Part shown: piece by piece, positions 9,224-17,993 of the stretch
Numbering within the stretch: position 1 is the stretch's first letter
How the letters are laid out: every line of letters begins with the position of its first letter
NCBI GenBank assembly: GCA_029866125.1
Contig: JARWZZ010000014.1
Location: forward strand, 120,988 to 184,987
Reading direction: 5' to 3'
From: Limnobacter sp.
GTDB taxonomy: Bacteria; Pseudomonadota; Gammaproteobacteria; Burkholderiales; Burkholderiaceae_B
Length of the DNA: 64,000 nucleotides
Notes under the pieces: model-generated
Seen by the model: only the letters and a program-made list of their open reading frames with translations
The model's database searches: none
What the model was told of the DNA's origin: nothing
Made by a program: the position numbers and the translations under genes

Positions 9224-9820
9224 TTACTTCTTGGTGGACTTGATGAGATCGCCAAGTCCGGCAAAGGGTCTTACAGTTTCACCCACCGGCTGATCTTCAT
9301 CCGCTTCGACAGGCGCACTGCGATAAATTTCGATTAACCCTGAATCAGGGTTGTCTTCACATTCTTCATGACGAGGCAGCATGGGCAAGCTTAACATGAG
9401 CTCGTCCTCAAACCACTCCGCCAAGTTGATTGAACCGGGGCAAGACACCACGTCGGTGTAGTCGTCCAAATTCTCTTGATCGTAAGCTTCTGCGTCTTGC
9501 TCGCTGAGCCTTAAGAGCAAATTCCGATGAATTTCGATTTGTTCAGACACTGGTTTGCCACAGTGTGCACATGAAAAAACCGCATTCAACTGCCCTCGGA
9601 AAGCCAGCACGCATTCATTCCGCTTATTCTGACTGCCGCTAATTGCCCAATCGTTCAAGGTGAATGATTGCAGCAAAGGCTCATCACTCAGGCGTGGAAA
9701 CTGCCATTCATGATACGCGTCGGTAACGCCCGCTTTTAACTCTTGCTTGGTTCGACAAAACGACCAAGCGTCAAATTCCAAAAGGCCAGAATCACTTTTA
9801 ATAAGAGCTTTACGTGACAT
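9224..9820 (-). CDS. yceD: DUF177/YceD family protein
   Basis: A 198-residue protein of the YceD (DUF177) family, the usual gene immediately upstream of rpmF. The family core is visible: CVLAFRGQLNAVFSCAHCGKPV with a Cys-x2-Cys pair, then an acidic stretch leading to EWFEDELMLSLPMLPRHE. In several bacteria and plants the family has been linked to 23S rRNA maturation, but I see nothing here that tests that. It starts what seems to be the yceD-rpmF-plsX-fab transcript. The end of the coding region lies 21 nt before rpmF. Confidence 0.92.
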   Translation of the reverse strand: MSRKALIKSDSGLLEFDAWSFCRTKQELKAGVTDAYHEWQFPRLSDEPLLQSFTLNDWAISGSQNKRNECVLAFRGQLNAVFSCAHCGKPVSEQIEIHRNLLLRLSEQDAEAYDQENLDDYTDVVSCPGSINLAEWFEDELMLSLPMLPRHEECEDNPDSGLIEIYRSAPVEADEDQPVGETVRPFAGLGDLIKSTKK

Positions 9821-9968
9821 AACCCTAACGCAAGCAGGAAACGCGGGATAATACTCTGGAAACGGCCTTCTGTCAAAGTTATATTCAGTAGAGTTAATCG
9901 GCCTGTGACTGTTTCGCGATTACCACCCTGCTGTTGCGGCCAATCCATTTTAGTAAGTTGAATCATTC

Positions 9969-10550
9969 ATGCCAGCACACTTAATTTTAGCTTCCAGCTC
10001 CAAGTACCGCAAAGAAATGCTCCAAAGGCTGCGGGTGGACTTTGATTGCATTTCCCCTAGCGTGGATGAAACACCGCTCAACGGTGAGTCCGCACTTGAA
10101 AACTGCATAAGGCTCGCACGCGAGAAAGCGCTTGCAGTGTCCCGCTTGCATCCTTTGGCTGTGGTCATTGGATCAGATCAAGTGGCTGATGTAGACGGCA
10201 ATGCAGTCAGTAAGCCAGGCAACCACGAGAATGCAAAAATCCAGTTAAAAAGCATGAGCGGCCGCACAATCACATTTCAAACCGCTGTGTGCGTGACCCA
10301 GTTAAGCAGTGGAAAAATGATTGAGTTTTGCACGCCCACTGAGGTGGAGTTTCGTGACTTGTCAGACGACGAAATTGAACGTTATTTGCGGACTGAGCAG
10401 CCTTATGACTGCGCTGGGTCAGCCAAAAGCGAAGGGCTTGGCATCACCTTGCTTAAACGCATCGAGTCAAAAGATCCGACTGCATTGATTGGTTTGCCCC
10501 TGATTGAAACCTCACAGGCTTTGAGGCAGTTGGGGATTATCCTCCCATGA
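9969..10550 (+). CDS. Maf/YceF family nucleotide pyrophosphatase
   Basis: A 193-residue Maf-like protein. The N-terminal phosphate-binding motif LILASSSKYRKEML, the SVDE motif, the IGSDQVADVDG block and the C-terminal GLPLIE stretch place it in the YceF branch, which hydrolyses 7-methyl-GTP or related non-canonical nucleotides by family knowledge. It is divergent from yceD with about 148 nt between the start codons and overlaps the next gene by 4 nt (ATGA). Maf beside the yceD-rpmF-plsX cluster is a common arrangement. Confidence 0.92.
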   Translation: MPAHLILASSSKYRKEMLQRLRVDFDCISPSVDETPLNGESALENCIRLAREKALAVSRLHPLAVVIGSDQVADVDGNAVSKPGNHENAKIQLKSMSGRTITFQTAVCVTQLSSGKMIEFCTPTEVEFRDLSDDEIERYLRTEQPYDCAGSAKSEGLGITLLKRIESKDPTALIGLPLIETSQALRQLGIILP

Positions 10551-11242
10551 TTATTCTGGTCCCAAGCCCTTTAAGCCAAAGCAAGCCAGTTTTACCCGTG
10601 CTGGCTGCAGATTTACCGCATATTCAGGCCTGCCGCACCTGGTTGGTTGAAAACGCCAAACCGGCGCGGGCTGCTTTGCAGTTTTTTCAGATGCCGGTAC
10701 CCATACGAGACTTGGAAATTGTACAAATTCAGGACTTGAATGCTACTGAACGATCTGAATGGGTTAAAAAAGCGAAAGCTGGCCAGCCAATTGCGGTCAT
10801 GAGCGATGCCGGTTGCCCTGGTGTTGCCGACCCCGGCGCGGAAATGGTGGCTTTGGCGCATGAGCACCAATGCCCCGTTTTGCCTTTGGTTGGGCCAAGC
10901 TCCATTATTTTGGGTTTGATGGGCAGCGGGTTGAATGGGCAAAATTTCCATTTTCATGGCTACCCACCGCTGCAGACCGATGAGCGTGACAAGTGGATTG
11001 CTGACTCAGACAGACGCTCCAAATTGGAAAAGTCCACTCAAATGGTGATTGAAACGCCATTCAGGAATCAAAAACTATTGGAAGCGCTGTTGAGCAAGTT
11101 AAGCCCCAGTACCCGCTTGTGCATTGGGCGCGACTTAACTGGGGAACACGAGCTGTTGAAGACCCAAGCTGTGGCGGCTTGGAAAAAGCAGGTGCCGGAA
11201 CTTGGCAAGCACCCTACTTTGTTCCTGTGGCAAGCGACCTGA
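10547..11242 (+). CDS. Tetrapyrrole-methylase-fold SAM-dependent methyltransferase (RsmI-like)
   Basis: A 231-residue methyltransferase of the tetrapyrrole methylase superfamily. I see the SAM-site loop MSDAGCPGVADPGA, the PLVGPSSIILGLMGSGLNGQNFHFHGY block and ETPFRNQKLLE, all shared with RsmI, which 2'-O-methylates C1402 of 16S rRNA. The protein is shorter than RsmI (about 280 residues) and its N-terminus differs, so it is probably a paralogue and the substrate is not certain. It is translationally coupled to the Maf gene (ATGA overlap) and ends one base before the stop of the convergent S49 peptidase gene. Confidence 0.85.
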   Translation: MIILVPSPLSQSKPVLPVLAADLPHIQACRTWLVENAKPARAALQFFQMPVPIRDLEIVQIQDLNATERSEWVKKAKAGQPIAVMSDAGCPGVADPGAEMVALAHEHQCPVLPLVGPSSIILGLMGSGLNGQNFHFHGYPPLQTDERDKWIADSDRRSKLEKSTQMVIETPFRNQKLLEALLSKLSPSTRLCIGRDLTGEHELLKTQAVAAWKKQVPELGKHPTLFLWQAT

Positions 11243-11243
11243 G

Positions 11244-12215
11244 TTATCGAACCGAAGGATACGACGCACTGCTGAAAAATGCGGTGCCTAAGCTTTGGCC
11301 GAAAACCACGCCCACGCGTTTGGCGAATCGCTCAGCAAATGACTCTTGTTCGGTGTAATCAAGAATTGTTTCTGCTTTAAGCACATCCACAGCAACCTGC
11401 CGCACGGTACCCAACTCATCGGCCAAGCCATTACTTAGGCTGTTTTCACCCGTCCAAATGAGACCAGTAAACATCAGAGGGTCTTCTTTCAAACGCGCGC
11501 CGCGCCCTTCTTTGACCACTTTGATGAACTGCTGGTGTATGTTTTCAACCATTTGAGTGGCGTATTCCTTCTCAAAAGGCCGCTGTTCGCTAAATGGGTC
11601 TAGAAAACCTTTGTTATTGCCAGCCGTGATTAGACGGCGCTCAACCCCAAGCTTCTGCATGGTGTCTACAAAGCCAAATCCGTCCATGAGTACGCCGATT
11701 GAACCAATCAGACTGGCTTTGTCGACATAAATTTTGTCAGCGGCGGCGGCCACATAGTAACCACCCGAGGCGCAGATCTCTTCGACCACGGCATACAGGG
11801 GTTTGTCTGGGAATTCTTTACGCAAGCGCTTGATTTCGTCGTAGATCATGCCCGCTTGCACCGGGCTGCCACCCGGGCTGTTGATACGCAAGACAACGCC
11901 TACCGCATTGGGGCTTTCAAACGCGGTGCGTAAGCTGTGGTTGATACGCTCTGCGCTGGCCACTGTGTCACTGGCGATTACACCGTCCAGACTAACCAAG
12001 GCCGTGTGCGAGCCGGTCTCGATTTTTTCGCCCATGGTGTTACCCATGGCCGTCCAAATGATGACGCCAACATATGCAAAACCCAGAAATTTAAAGAAAA
12101 CACCCCAGCGGCGGCGGCTCTTTTGCTCTTTAAGAGCCTCTGTGGCTAGTTTTTCGACCAGGTCTTTTTCCCAACCGGGTTTGGAATTGCTGTTCATGGG
12201 GTTAGGAGTGTCCAT
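11244..12215 (-). CDS. sppA: S49 family signal peptide peptidase (SppA-like)
   Basis: A 323-residue membrane-anchored serine protease. An N-terminal positively charged segment precedes a single transmembrane helix (about residues 40-58, FFKFLGFAYVGVIIWTA). The peptidase core has LRINSPGGSPVQAG, the nucleophile Ser in EEICASGGYYVAAAAD and the conserved SLIGSIGVLMDGFGF. The likely Lys of the Ser/Lys dyad is in ITAGNNKGFLDPFS. It should cut cleaved signal peptides in the membrane. It is the short SppA form. GAGG precedes the ATG, 2 nt after the Rieske gene stop, so it belongs to the rluC-HAD-Rieske-sppA group. Confidence 0.93.
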   Translation of the reverse strand: MDTPNPMNSNSKPGWEKDLVEKLATEALKEQKSRRRWGVFFKFLGFAYVGVIIWTAMGNTMGEKIETGSHTALVSLDGVIASDTVASAERINHSLRTAFESPNAVGVVLRINSPGGSPVQAGMIYDEIKRLRKEFPDKPLYAVVEEICASGGYYVAAAADKIYVDKASLIGSIGVLMDGFGFVDTMQKLGVERRLITAGNNKGFLDPFSEQRPFEKEYATQMVENIHQQFIKVVKEGRGARLKEDPLMFTGLIWTGENSLSNGLADELGTVRQVAVDVLKAETILDYTEQESFAERFAKRVGVVFGQSLGTAFFSSASYPSVR

Positions 12216-12217
12216 TT

Positions 12218-12607
12218 TTAATCCTCGATTCCTTCAGGTGGAACAGTTACTTCTCCAGCTGGAGTCCACAACACTTTACCTTGCTCTTCTGTGATGTTTA
12301 GTCGCACCAAGGGGTTGCCGCTGCATGGCCCACCCAAGCATTCACCAGTAACGCCGTCGTAGCTTGCGCCGTGGGTGGCGCACACGATCACTCTACCTGA
12401 GTCATCAAGAAACTCACCATAATTCCAGTCCATTTCTACTGGAATGTGGCTGCAGCGGTTCAGAAACCCTTGTGCAGAGTCATCCACCCGGATTACAAAT
12501 GCGCTTACAGCCTCGCCGTTGTACAGCACGTTGAAGCGCTGGGCTGTGCCGCCCTCCTGAATGCTGGCCGACTCACAAACTTGGATGGGTGATTTGGATT
12601 CACTCAT
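12218..12607 (-). CDS. Rieske [2Fe-2S] domain protein
   Basis: A 129-residue single-domain Rieske protein. The two cluster motifs are NRCSHIPVE (Cys-x-His) and CATHGASYD (Cys-x2-His), with the downstream GGPC and NPLVRLNI strands. I start it at MSESKSPIQ (ATG at 12607), which overlaps the end of the HAD gene by 8 nt; the frame stays open upstream, but that part lies inside the HAD gene and is not Rieske-like. Such small Rieske proteins can serve as electron carriers, but the partner is unknown. The placement between a HAD phosphatase and sppA recurs in Burkholderiales. Confidence 0.9.
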   Translation of the reverse strand: MSESKSPIQVCESASIQEGGTAQRFNVLYNGEAVSAFVIRVDDSAQGFLNRCSHIPVEMDWNYGEFLDDSGRVIVCATHGASYDGVTGECLGGPCSGNPLVRLNITEEQGKVLWTPAGEVTVPPEGIED

Positions 12608-13274
12608 GGGTAATTGAACCCTTCTTAATTGTTTGCAACAACCAAGGTGCAGCTTGGTTGATGGAATGGAACGATTTGAGATGCGGCACTTGGTTAAGCA
12701 GCGAGGGCGGATGCGCGCCTGTTTGCACCGAGATTGCATGGGTTTTCGCTGATTGAGCCATATTGAGGTCATGCGTGGTATCACCAATCATGACGACCTC
12801 GTTTGGAGTTAAGGCAAATTCCTCCATCAGCTGAAGCAACATTTGTGGATGCGGCTTGCTGTGACATTCGTCTGCGCAGCGGGAGGACATAAAAAACTTT
12901 GCGGTGTCTGACATGGCCATTGCCCGGTCTAAACCCACCCGGCTTTTACCAGTTGCAACTGTGCAAATTACACCCAACTGATTGAGATCACTCAACAATC
13001 CGTGTACACCTTCAAACAAATTTAATTCGTGTTCGGTGCCCAAATAGTGCTTGCGGTAGCCTTCAACCAAACGATTAACCTGTGCCTGTGTAGCACCAGG
13101 TGCGGCATGCTGCAGGGCATCGGATAAACCCAAACCAATCACGTAGGAGGCGATTTCGTCACCGGGGTCGGGTAAATCTGCGTCCATGCAGGCCAAACGG
13201 ATAGACTTTGCAATCAAACCCGTCGAATCGAGGATTGTGCCGTCCCAATCAAATACCACCATCTTAAATGCCAT
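12600..13274 (-). CDS. HAD-superfamily hydrolase, phosphoglycolate-phosphatase-like
   Basis: A 224-residue HAD subfamily IA phosphatase. Motif I is VVFDWDGTILDST with the nucleophile Asp, motif II the Thr in ICTVATGKSR, motif III the Lys in HSKPHPQM, and motif IV VMIGDTTHDL. A helical cap lies between motifs I and II. It resembles Gph-type phosphatases, yet the substrate cannot be read from the sequence. Its start is one base after the rluC stop and its end overlaps the Rieske gene, so it is an internal operon gene. Confidence 0.92.
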   Translation of the reverse strand: MAFKMVVFDWDGTILDSTGLIAKSIRLACMDADLPDPGDEIASYVIGLGLSDALQHAAPGATQAQVNRLVEGYRKHYLGTEHELNLFEGVHGLLSDLNQLGVICTVATGKSRVGLDRAMAMSDTAKFFMSSRCADECHSKPHPQMLLQLMEEFALTPNEVVMIGDTTHDLNMAQSAKTHAISVQTGAHPPSLLNQVPHLKSFHSINQAAPWLLQTIKKGSITHE

Positions 13275-13275
13275 G

Positions 13276-14280
13276 TCAGGACTTCACTTCCAAAGAATTG
13301 AGAAAAAATTGCAAATCACCAGCCAAGGGAGCTTCAAGCCACATGGGCTCGTCGGTTTTGGGATGAATAATTTGCACACGGGCGGCATGCAAAAACATTC
13401 TCTTTAAACCCGACTTGGCGAGTATTTTATTCTGTTCAAAGTCACCATACCGGTCGTCGCCCGCAATGGGGTGCGAATTTGCGCTGGAGTGAACTCTAAT
13501 TTGGTGCGTCCGCCCGGTAAGAATTTGAACCTGAAGCAAAGTATAACTTGAATTGATGCCAGCAAGCCTTTGTTTTATTGTAAAAATTGAACAGGCTTTG
13601 TCCCCTTTGGGGTCGACAAACACCCTCTGCTCCTTCTCACTGGTTTGAATTTTTAACAGGGGTAGATCAACCTGCTTTAGAGCCTTGGGCCAGTCACCCA
13701 ACACCAAGGTGTAGTAAAACTTTTTCCACACTCGGTTTCGAAGTTGTTCTTGTAACTTCCTCAAAGCACTGCGTTTTTTTGAAATTATTAAAAGACCGGA
13801 AGTTTCACGGTCGATTCTATGGACAAGTTCAAGGGTTTGGTTCAGCGCTGAGCGGGCCTCCCTGATGCATTCAATGACGCCAAAAGATTCGCCAGAACCA
13901 CCGTGAACTGCCATCCCAGAAGGTTTATTCACAACGAGGATGTCGTCATCTTCAAAAACCACGGGTATGTCAGCCGCTTGCTTGATTGCGTTGAGGGTAT
14001 TCAGACTTTTTCTGGCAGGGTTGGCCTCTTCAAGCGAAGCTGGTGCATTGGTTTTGATGGGGGGTATACGCACCACATCGCCCAATTGAAGTTTGGTGCT
14101 TGCATCCACGCGTTTTTTGTTCACGCGAATTTCGCCCGAGCGAATAATGCGGAATATGTGGCTTTTGGGAACGCCTTTGCAGATTTTGACCAGGAAGTTA
14201 TCGACTCGCTGATCTTCAGAGTTTTCGTCAACTTCGACGAGTATCGCCTGTTCGGGATTGGGTTTTTTATGCGTGTTCAA
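13276..14280 (-). CDS. rluC: Ribosomal large subunit pseudouridine synthase C
   Basis: An RluC/RluD-type pseudouridine synthase, about 334 residues from the start I favour. The N-terminal S4 RNA-binding domain reads SHIFRIIRSGEIRVNKKRVD, and the catalytic Asp is in LVHRIDRETSGLL. TGRTHQIRVH and DDRYGD follow. The family modifies U955, U2504 and U2580 of 23S rRNA. No ATG precedes the conserved region. I take the TTG at 14280 (Leu-Asn-Thr-His) because the bases above it look like a promoter region (TTGACT, TATAAG) and give an unfamiliar protein tail; a TTG at 14358 is the alternative. The gene is divergent from rne, as in E. coli. Confidence 0.9.
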   Translation of the reverse strand: MNTHKKPNPEQAILVEVDENSEDQRVDNFLVKICKGVPKSHIFRIIRSGEIRVNKKRVDASTKLQLGDVVRIPPIKTNAPASLEEANPARKSLNTLNAIKQAADIPVVFEDDDILVVNKPSGMAVHGGSGESFGVIECIREARSALNQTLELVHRIDRETSGLLIISKKRSALRKLQEQLRNRVWKKFYYTLVLGDWPKALKQVDLPLLKIQTSEKEQRVFVDPKGDKACSIFTIKQRLAGINSSYTLLQVQILTGRTHQIRVHSSANSHPIAGDDRYGDFEQNKILAKSGLKRMFLHAARVQIIHPKTDEPMWLEAPLAGDLQFFLNSLEVKS

Positions 14281-14738
14281 AACTTTTATATACGAGTCAA
14301 GCAGGTTCAGCTTATAATCTATTTTGCTCTGTAAAACGATGCGATTAAACCGCAACAACGAGAAGAGCGAATTTTATTGATAAAAAGGGCGAGCCGCCAG
14401 CCCAAGATGGTGGTGTAGATGACTGAAAATGAGGCGCGTGGCTATTGCCCGCCTGTACGATAAGATTTGTGAACTTGAGTGTGACACAGTCGCGCAAGTT
14501 CTTTAGTGCAAGACGCAAGCGAACACAACGAAAGGCTTAAAACAGGTTTATTTCTATAATTCATATGGTTAAAACCCATCCTGTTCTTTTAATTGAGACT
14601 TTTGGAATCGATTAACATTCCTTTGGTTTCGCTTTGCCCGTTTATTTGCCTGCTTATTTGCTTGTTGAATTACCAAATCTCAATCTGCTCCCCCATTTTC
14701 AGCGTCTCTTTTTGCACCTAGGTGCGGATGGAGTGTGC
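14281..14738. promoter_or_regulatory. rluC-rne divergent intergenic region with a long rne leader
   Basis: This stretch of about 460 bases holds no convincing gene. It must contain the promoters for rluC (minus) and rne (plus). In proteobacteria the rne 5' leader is long and lets RNase E limit its own mRNA, and the spacing here allows the same. I see an inverted repeat with 7-bp arms, GAACTTG (14471-14477) and CAAGTTC (14495-14501), enclosing the palindrome TGTGACACA, and an AT-rich tract around 14546-14580. A transcription start cannot be fixed by eye. The frame of rne remains open up to 14634, but the sequence above 14739 does not look like RNase E. Confidence 0.5.
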
Positions 14739-17700
14739 ATGAAGCGCATGTTATTTAACGCAACCCACGCTGAAGAGCTTCGGGTTGCAATCGTTGACGG
14801 CCAACGGCTGATCGACATTGATATTGAAACAGCAGGTCGCGAACAACGCAAAAGTAATATTTACAAAGGCGTCATTACCCGGATCGAGCCCAGCCTCGAA
14901 GCTTGTTTTGTCAATTACGGTGAAGACCGTCACGGTTTCCTCCCTTTCAAAGAAATTTCCCGCCAGTACTTCAAAGAAGGCATCGAAGCCAGCAAAGCAC
15001 GCATTCAAGATGCGCTGAGCGAAGGCCAAGAGCTTCTGGTTCAAGTTGAAAAAGAAGAGCGTGGCAACAAGGGCGCGGCCCTGACCACATTCATTTCTTT
15101 GGCTGGCCGCTATTTGGTTTTGATGCCCAACAACCCACGTGGAGGCGGTGTTTCCCGTCGCATTGAGGGTGAAGAGCGTCAAGAACTGCGCGATGCCCTA
15201 GACCGCCTTGAGCACCCCAAGGGCATGAGCATTATTGCCCGAACTGCAGGTATTGGCCGCACGGTTGAAGAGTTGCAATGGGATTTGAATTACCTCATGC
15301 AGCTGTGGACAGCAATTGACGGTGCAGGTAAATCTTCCAACGGTGCATTCTTGATTTATCAGGAATCCAGCTTGGTGATCCGTGCGATTCGCGATTACTT
15401 CCACCCAGACATTGGCGAAGTGTTAATCGACACAGACGACATTTACGAGCAAGCCAAGCAGTTTATGCAGCACGTCATGCCGGACATGATGGACAAGGTC
15501 AAGCGCTACCGCGATGACATTCCATTGTTTTCACGCTTCCAGATTGAACACCAAATTGAGACGGCTTACAGCCGGATGGTGCCGCTGCCTTCAGGTGGCG
15601 CAATTGTGATTGACCACACCGAAGCATTGGTGTCCATTGATGTGAACTCTGCCCGTGCCACACGGGGCTCTGACATTGAAGACACAGCCCTGCGCACCAA
15701 TATGGAAGCTGCTGAGGAAGTGGCTCGTCAGTTGCGTTTGCGCGACTTGGGTGGTTTGATTGTGATCGACTTCATTGACATGGAGCGTGCACAAAACCAG
15801 AAGGAAGTGGAGCAAAAGGTTAAGGACAGCCTGCATTTTGACCGCGCACGCGTTCAAATGGGCAAGATCAGCCGGTTTGGCTTGATGGAGTTGTCTCGCC
15901 AGCGTATCCGCCCTGCCCTAAACGAAGGTTCACACACCACATGCCCGCGTTGTAACGGCACTGGGGTGATTCGCGACACAGAAAGCTCGGCTTTGCATGT
16001 GCTTCGTATTATTCAAGAAGAAGCAATGAAAGAAGGCACTTTGAGCGTTCACACGCAAGTGCCGGTGGATGTTGCAACTTTCTTGCTGAACGAAAAGCGT
16101 GGCGAAATCCACAAGCTGGAAGCACGCCTGAAAGTGTCGGTGTTGTTGATTCCAAACAAAAACTTGGAAACTCCGCATTACGAAGTAACGCGCCTGCGCC
16201 ACGACGATGAGCGTTTGGAGGATGAGCGCCCAAGTTTTGAAATGGCAACCATTACGCCAGAACGGAGCTACTACGACAAAAAAGTAGAAAGCGAATCGGC
16301 CAAACGTCAAATTCCAGTCATTAAGGGTGTTATCCCTAGCCAACCGGCTCCGGTGCATGTTGCGCGCACGAAGCCAGCACCAGCGGCGATTGTACCTGCA
16401 GTGGTTCCAACTGCTGCCAAGCCGTCGTTCCTCGCAACGATCATGGCTTGGTTCCGTCGTGGAACCCATGCGGTGGCCGAAGCCCCGGTAGGCAAAGACA
16501 AAATTATTGATCATCCTGAAAAATCAGTCGAAGGGCGAGGTGATCGCCGTCGCAATGGTGGAGAGGACCGCAACCGTGGCCGCAACCGCCGTAGAGGTGG
16601 ATCAGGTGGACGCAATCGTGACGATGCGGATGCTGAAAATACAGGCGCAGTTGCAGTGGCTTCAGCCGCAGTGCCTGCTGCAGACGCGCAGAATGGCAAC
16701 AATGGCGGCCGTCAAGGCCAGCAGCAACGTCGTGGCCGTGGTGGACGTCAGCGCAATGAAGAGGGTCAAATCCAAGCGACGGAAGAACGCTCGACTGTAA
16801 ATGCAGCCGCAATCAATGCCGGTGCAATCGGTGCTGAAGCTGCACCGGGTCAAGTGGTAGTAGATGCGGAAGGCAACGAAGAGCGGTCAAATGGTCGCGG
16901 TCGTCGCCGTCGCCGTACACGTCGTGGTGGCAATGAGGATGGCTTGAACCTGCAAGCAGCAGATCAGCATGACTCGGAGAACACAGACTCTTCTGACGAG
17001 ACCAACCAGGCAGACTCTGACAGTGAATTGGCGAACAAAATTGCGGAAACTGTGTCGTATGGCGCGGAATCCAGCGGTGAGCGTTCAGAAGATGGAGACG
17101 CCCCCCGTCGTCGCCGTCGCCGCCGTCGCGGAGGTCAGCGCGATTCAGACACCAACTCAATTGAGAATGGCACTGAAGCGAACGAGATCCATGGCGATGA
17201 CATGGTTGCAGTTGATAGCAACGACGAGGAACCCGCCCAGCGAGCACCTTCCAGTGCGCGTACTTTCATTCCAGTTGCGGAAGCCACAGGAATGGGGTCT
17301 GAGGCTGTGAGCCAATCTGCACCTCAGGTTGAACCTGAAACGACCGTAGCACAAACCGCTGCTGCACAACCTGTTGAAGTTCAAGCGGGTGAAGTTCAAG
17401 CGGTTGAGGTTCAAGCAGTTGAGGTTCGGGCAGTTGAGCCAATTGCTGAAACAAGTCATTCAGAAGCTACCGCATCAGAAGCCGCTGTTGTTGCTGAGGA
17501 AAAGGCACCTACAGAAATCACAACAACTGAACCTGCTACTGCAGCGGTGAATGTGGTTGCTGAAGTGGCGGTTGCAATCAGCGAGCCAACCCCTGAACAT
17601 GCCAGTGAGCCAGTCGTTGAATCAAAAAGCGATCCAATCGTCTCACCGGCTGTAACAGCAACAAGTACACCTGCTGTTCGACCCTTGGACAAGCAGTCCT

Positions 17701-17879
17701 TGACTGCGGTTGTTGAAAGTGCAGGCATGCTGTGGGTTGAGACTGACCGCAGCAAATGGTCTGTAGTTCAAGACAACTTGGCAAGCCAACCCAAACAAGA
17801 AAAAGCTGCAAGGGTACGCAAACCAGTGGCTCCAATTGATTCGTCCAACTTGGTGTTGGTTGAAACCAAAAGGCCATAA
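14739..17879 (+). CDS. rne: Ribonuclease E
   Basis: A 1046-residue RNase E, the endonuclease that starts mRNA decay and rRNA processing. I start it at MKRMLFNATHAEELRVA, which aligns with known N-termini. The S1 domain spans about residues 35-120 (NIYKGVITRIEPSLEACFV), the 5' sensor follows, and the DNase-I-like catalytic part contains VSIDVNSARATRG and LIVIDFIDM with the Mg-binding acids. The zinc link is TTCPRCNGTG. From about residue 520 the protein is low-complexity: several Arg-rich patches (such as RRRNGGEDRNRGRNRRR) likely bind RNA and partners, followed by acidic and Ala/Val/Glu-rich segments. An amphipathic FLATIMAWFRRG (about residue 565) could anchor it to the membrane. Confidence 0.97.
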   Translation: MKRMLFNATHAEELRVAIVDGQRLIDIDIETAGREQRKSNIYKGVITRIEPSLEACFVNYGEDRHGFLPFKEISRQYFKEGIEASKARIQDALSEGQELLVQVEKEERGNKGAALTTFISLAGRYLVLMPNNPRGGGVSRRIEGEERQELRDALDRLEHPKGMSIIARTAGIGRTVEELQWDLNYLMQLWTAIDGAGKSSNGAFLIYQESSLVIRAIRDYFHPDIGEVLIDTDDIYEQAKQFMQHVMPDMMDKVKRYRDDIPLFSRFQIEHQIETAYSRMVPLPSGGAIVIDHTEALVSIDVNSARATRGSDIEDTALRTNMEAAEEVARQLRLRDLGGLIVIDFIDMERAQNQKEVEQKVKDSLHFDRARVQMGKISRFGLMELSRQRIRPALNEGSHTTCPRCNGTGVIRDTESSALHVLRIIQEEAMKEGTLSVHTQVPVDVATFLLNEKRGEIHKLEARLKVSVLLIPNKNLETPHYEVTRLRHDDERLEDERPSFEMATITPERSYYDKKVESESAKRQIPVIKGVIPSQPAPVHVARTKPAPAAIVPAVVPTAAKPSFLATIMAWFRRGTHAVAEAPVGKDKIIDHPEKSVEGRGDRRRNGGEDRNRGRNRRRGGSGGRNRDDADAENTGAVAVASAAVPAADAQNGNNGGRQGQQQRRGRGGRQRNEEGQIQATEERSTVNAAAINAGAIGAEAAPGQVVVDAEGNEERSNGRGRRRRRTRRGGNEDGLNLQAADQHDSENTDSSDETNQADSDSELANKIAETVSYGAESSGERSEDGDAPRRRRRRRRGGQRDSDTNSIENGTEANEIHGDDMVAVDSNDEEPAQRAPSSARTFIPVAEATGMGSEAVSQSAPQVEPETTVAQTAAAQPVEVQAGEVQAVEVQAVEVRAVEPIAETSHSEATASEAAVVAEEKAPTEITTTEPATAAVNVVAEVAVAISEPTPEHASEPVVESKSDPIVSPAVTATSTPAVRPLDKQSLTAVVESAGMLWVETDRSKWSVVQDNLASQPKQEKAARVRKPVAPIDSSNLVLVETKRP

Positions 17880-17904
17880 ACTCAGTTCGTAAAAAAAGCT
17901 GTAA

Positions 17905-17941
17905 AAAAGCCGCTTCTAGTTTTTAGCTAGAAGCGGCTTTT
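17905..17941. terminator. Rho-independent terminator after rne, probably bidirectional
   Basis: A perfect 15-bp stem (17905-17919 against 17927-17941) with a 7-base loop TTTTTAG. The arm reads AAAAGCCGCTTCTAG, so each strand ends in a run of T. It lies 26 bases after the rne stop and 53 bases before the 3' end of the convergent decarboxylase gene, and could stop transcription from both sides. Confidence 0.93.
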
Positions 17942-17993
17942 GATTTATTGCGGGTCTAAGTTAGGAGCCCTAAGGGCATTTAAACCCTCAAAA

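Noticed and set aside
12608..12787. Longer start for the Rieske gene
   Set aside because: Sixty extra codons would lie inside the HAD gene and are rich in Arg/Cys/Gln with no Rieske likeness.
14634..14738. N-terminal extension of RNase E from the first ATG in frame
   Set aside because: Known RNase E starts with the MKRML block at 14739; the 35 codons above do not resemble it.
16504..17459. Several minus-strand frames over the rne 3' half
   Set aside because: They arise from the low-complexity Arg/Ala coding of the RNase E tail and lack ribosome sites.
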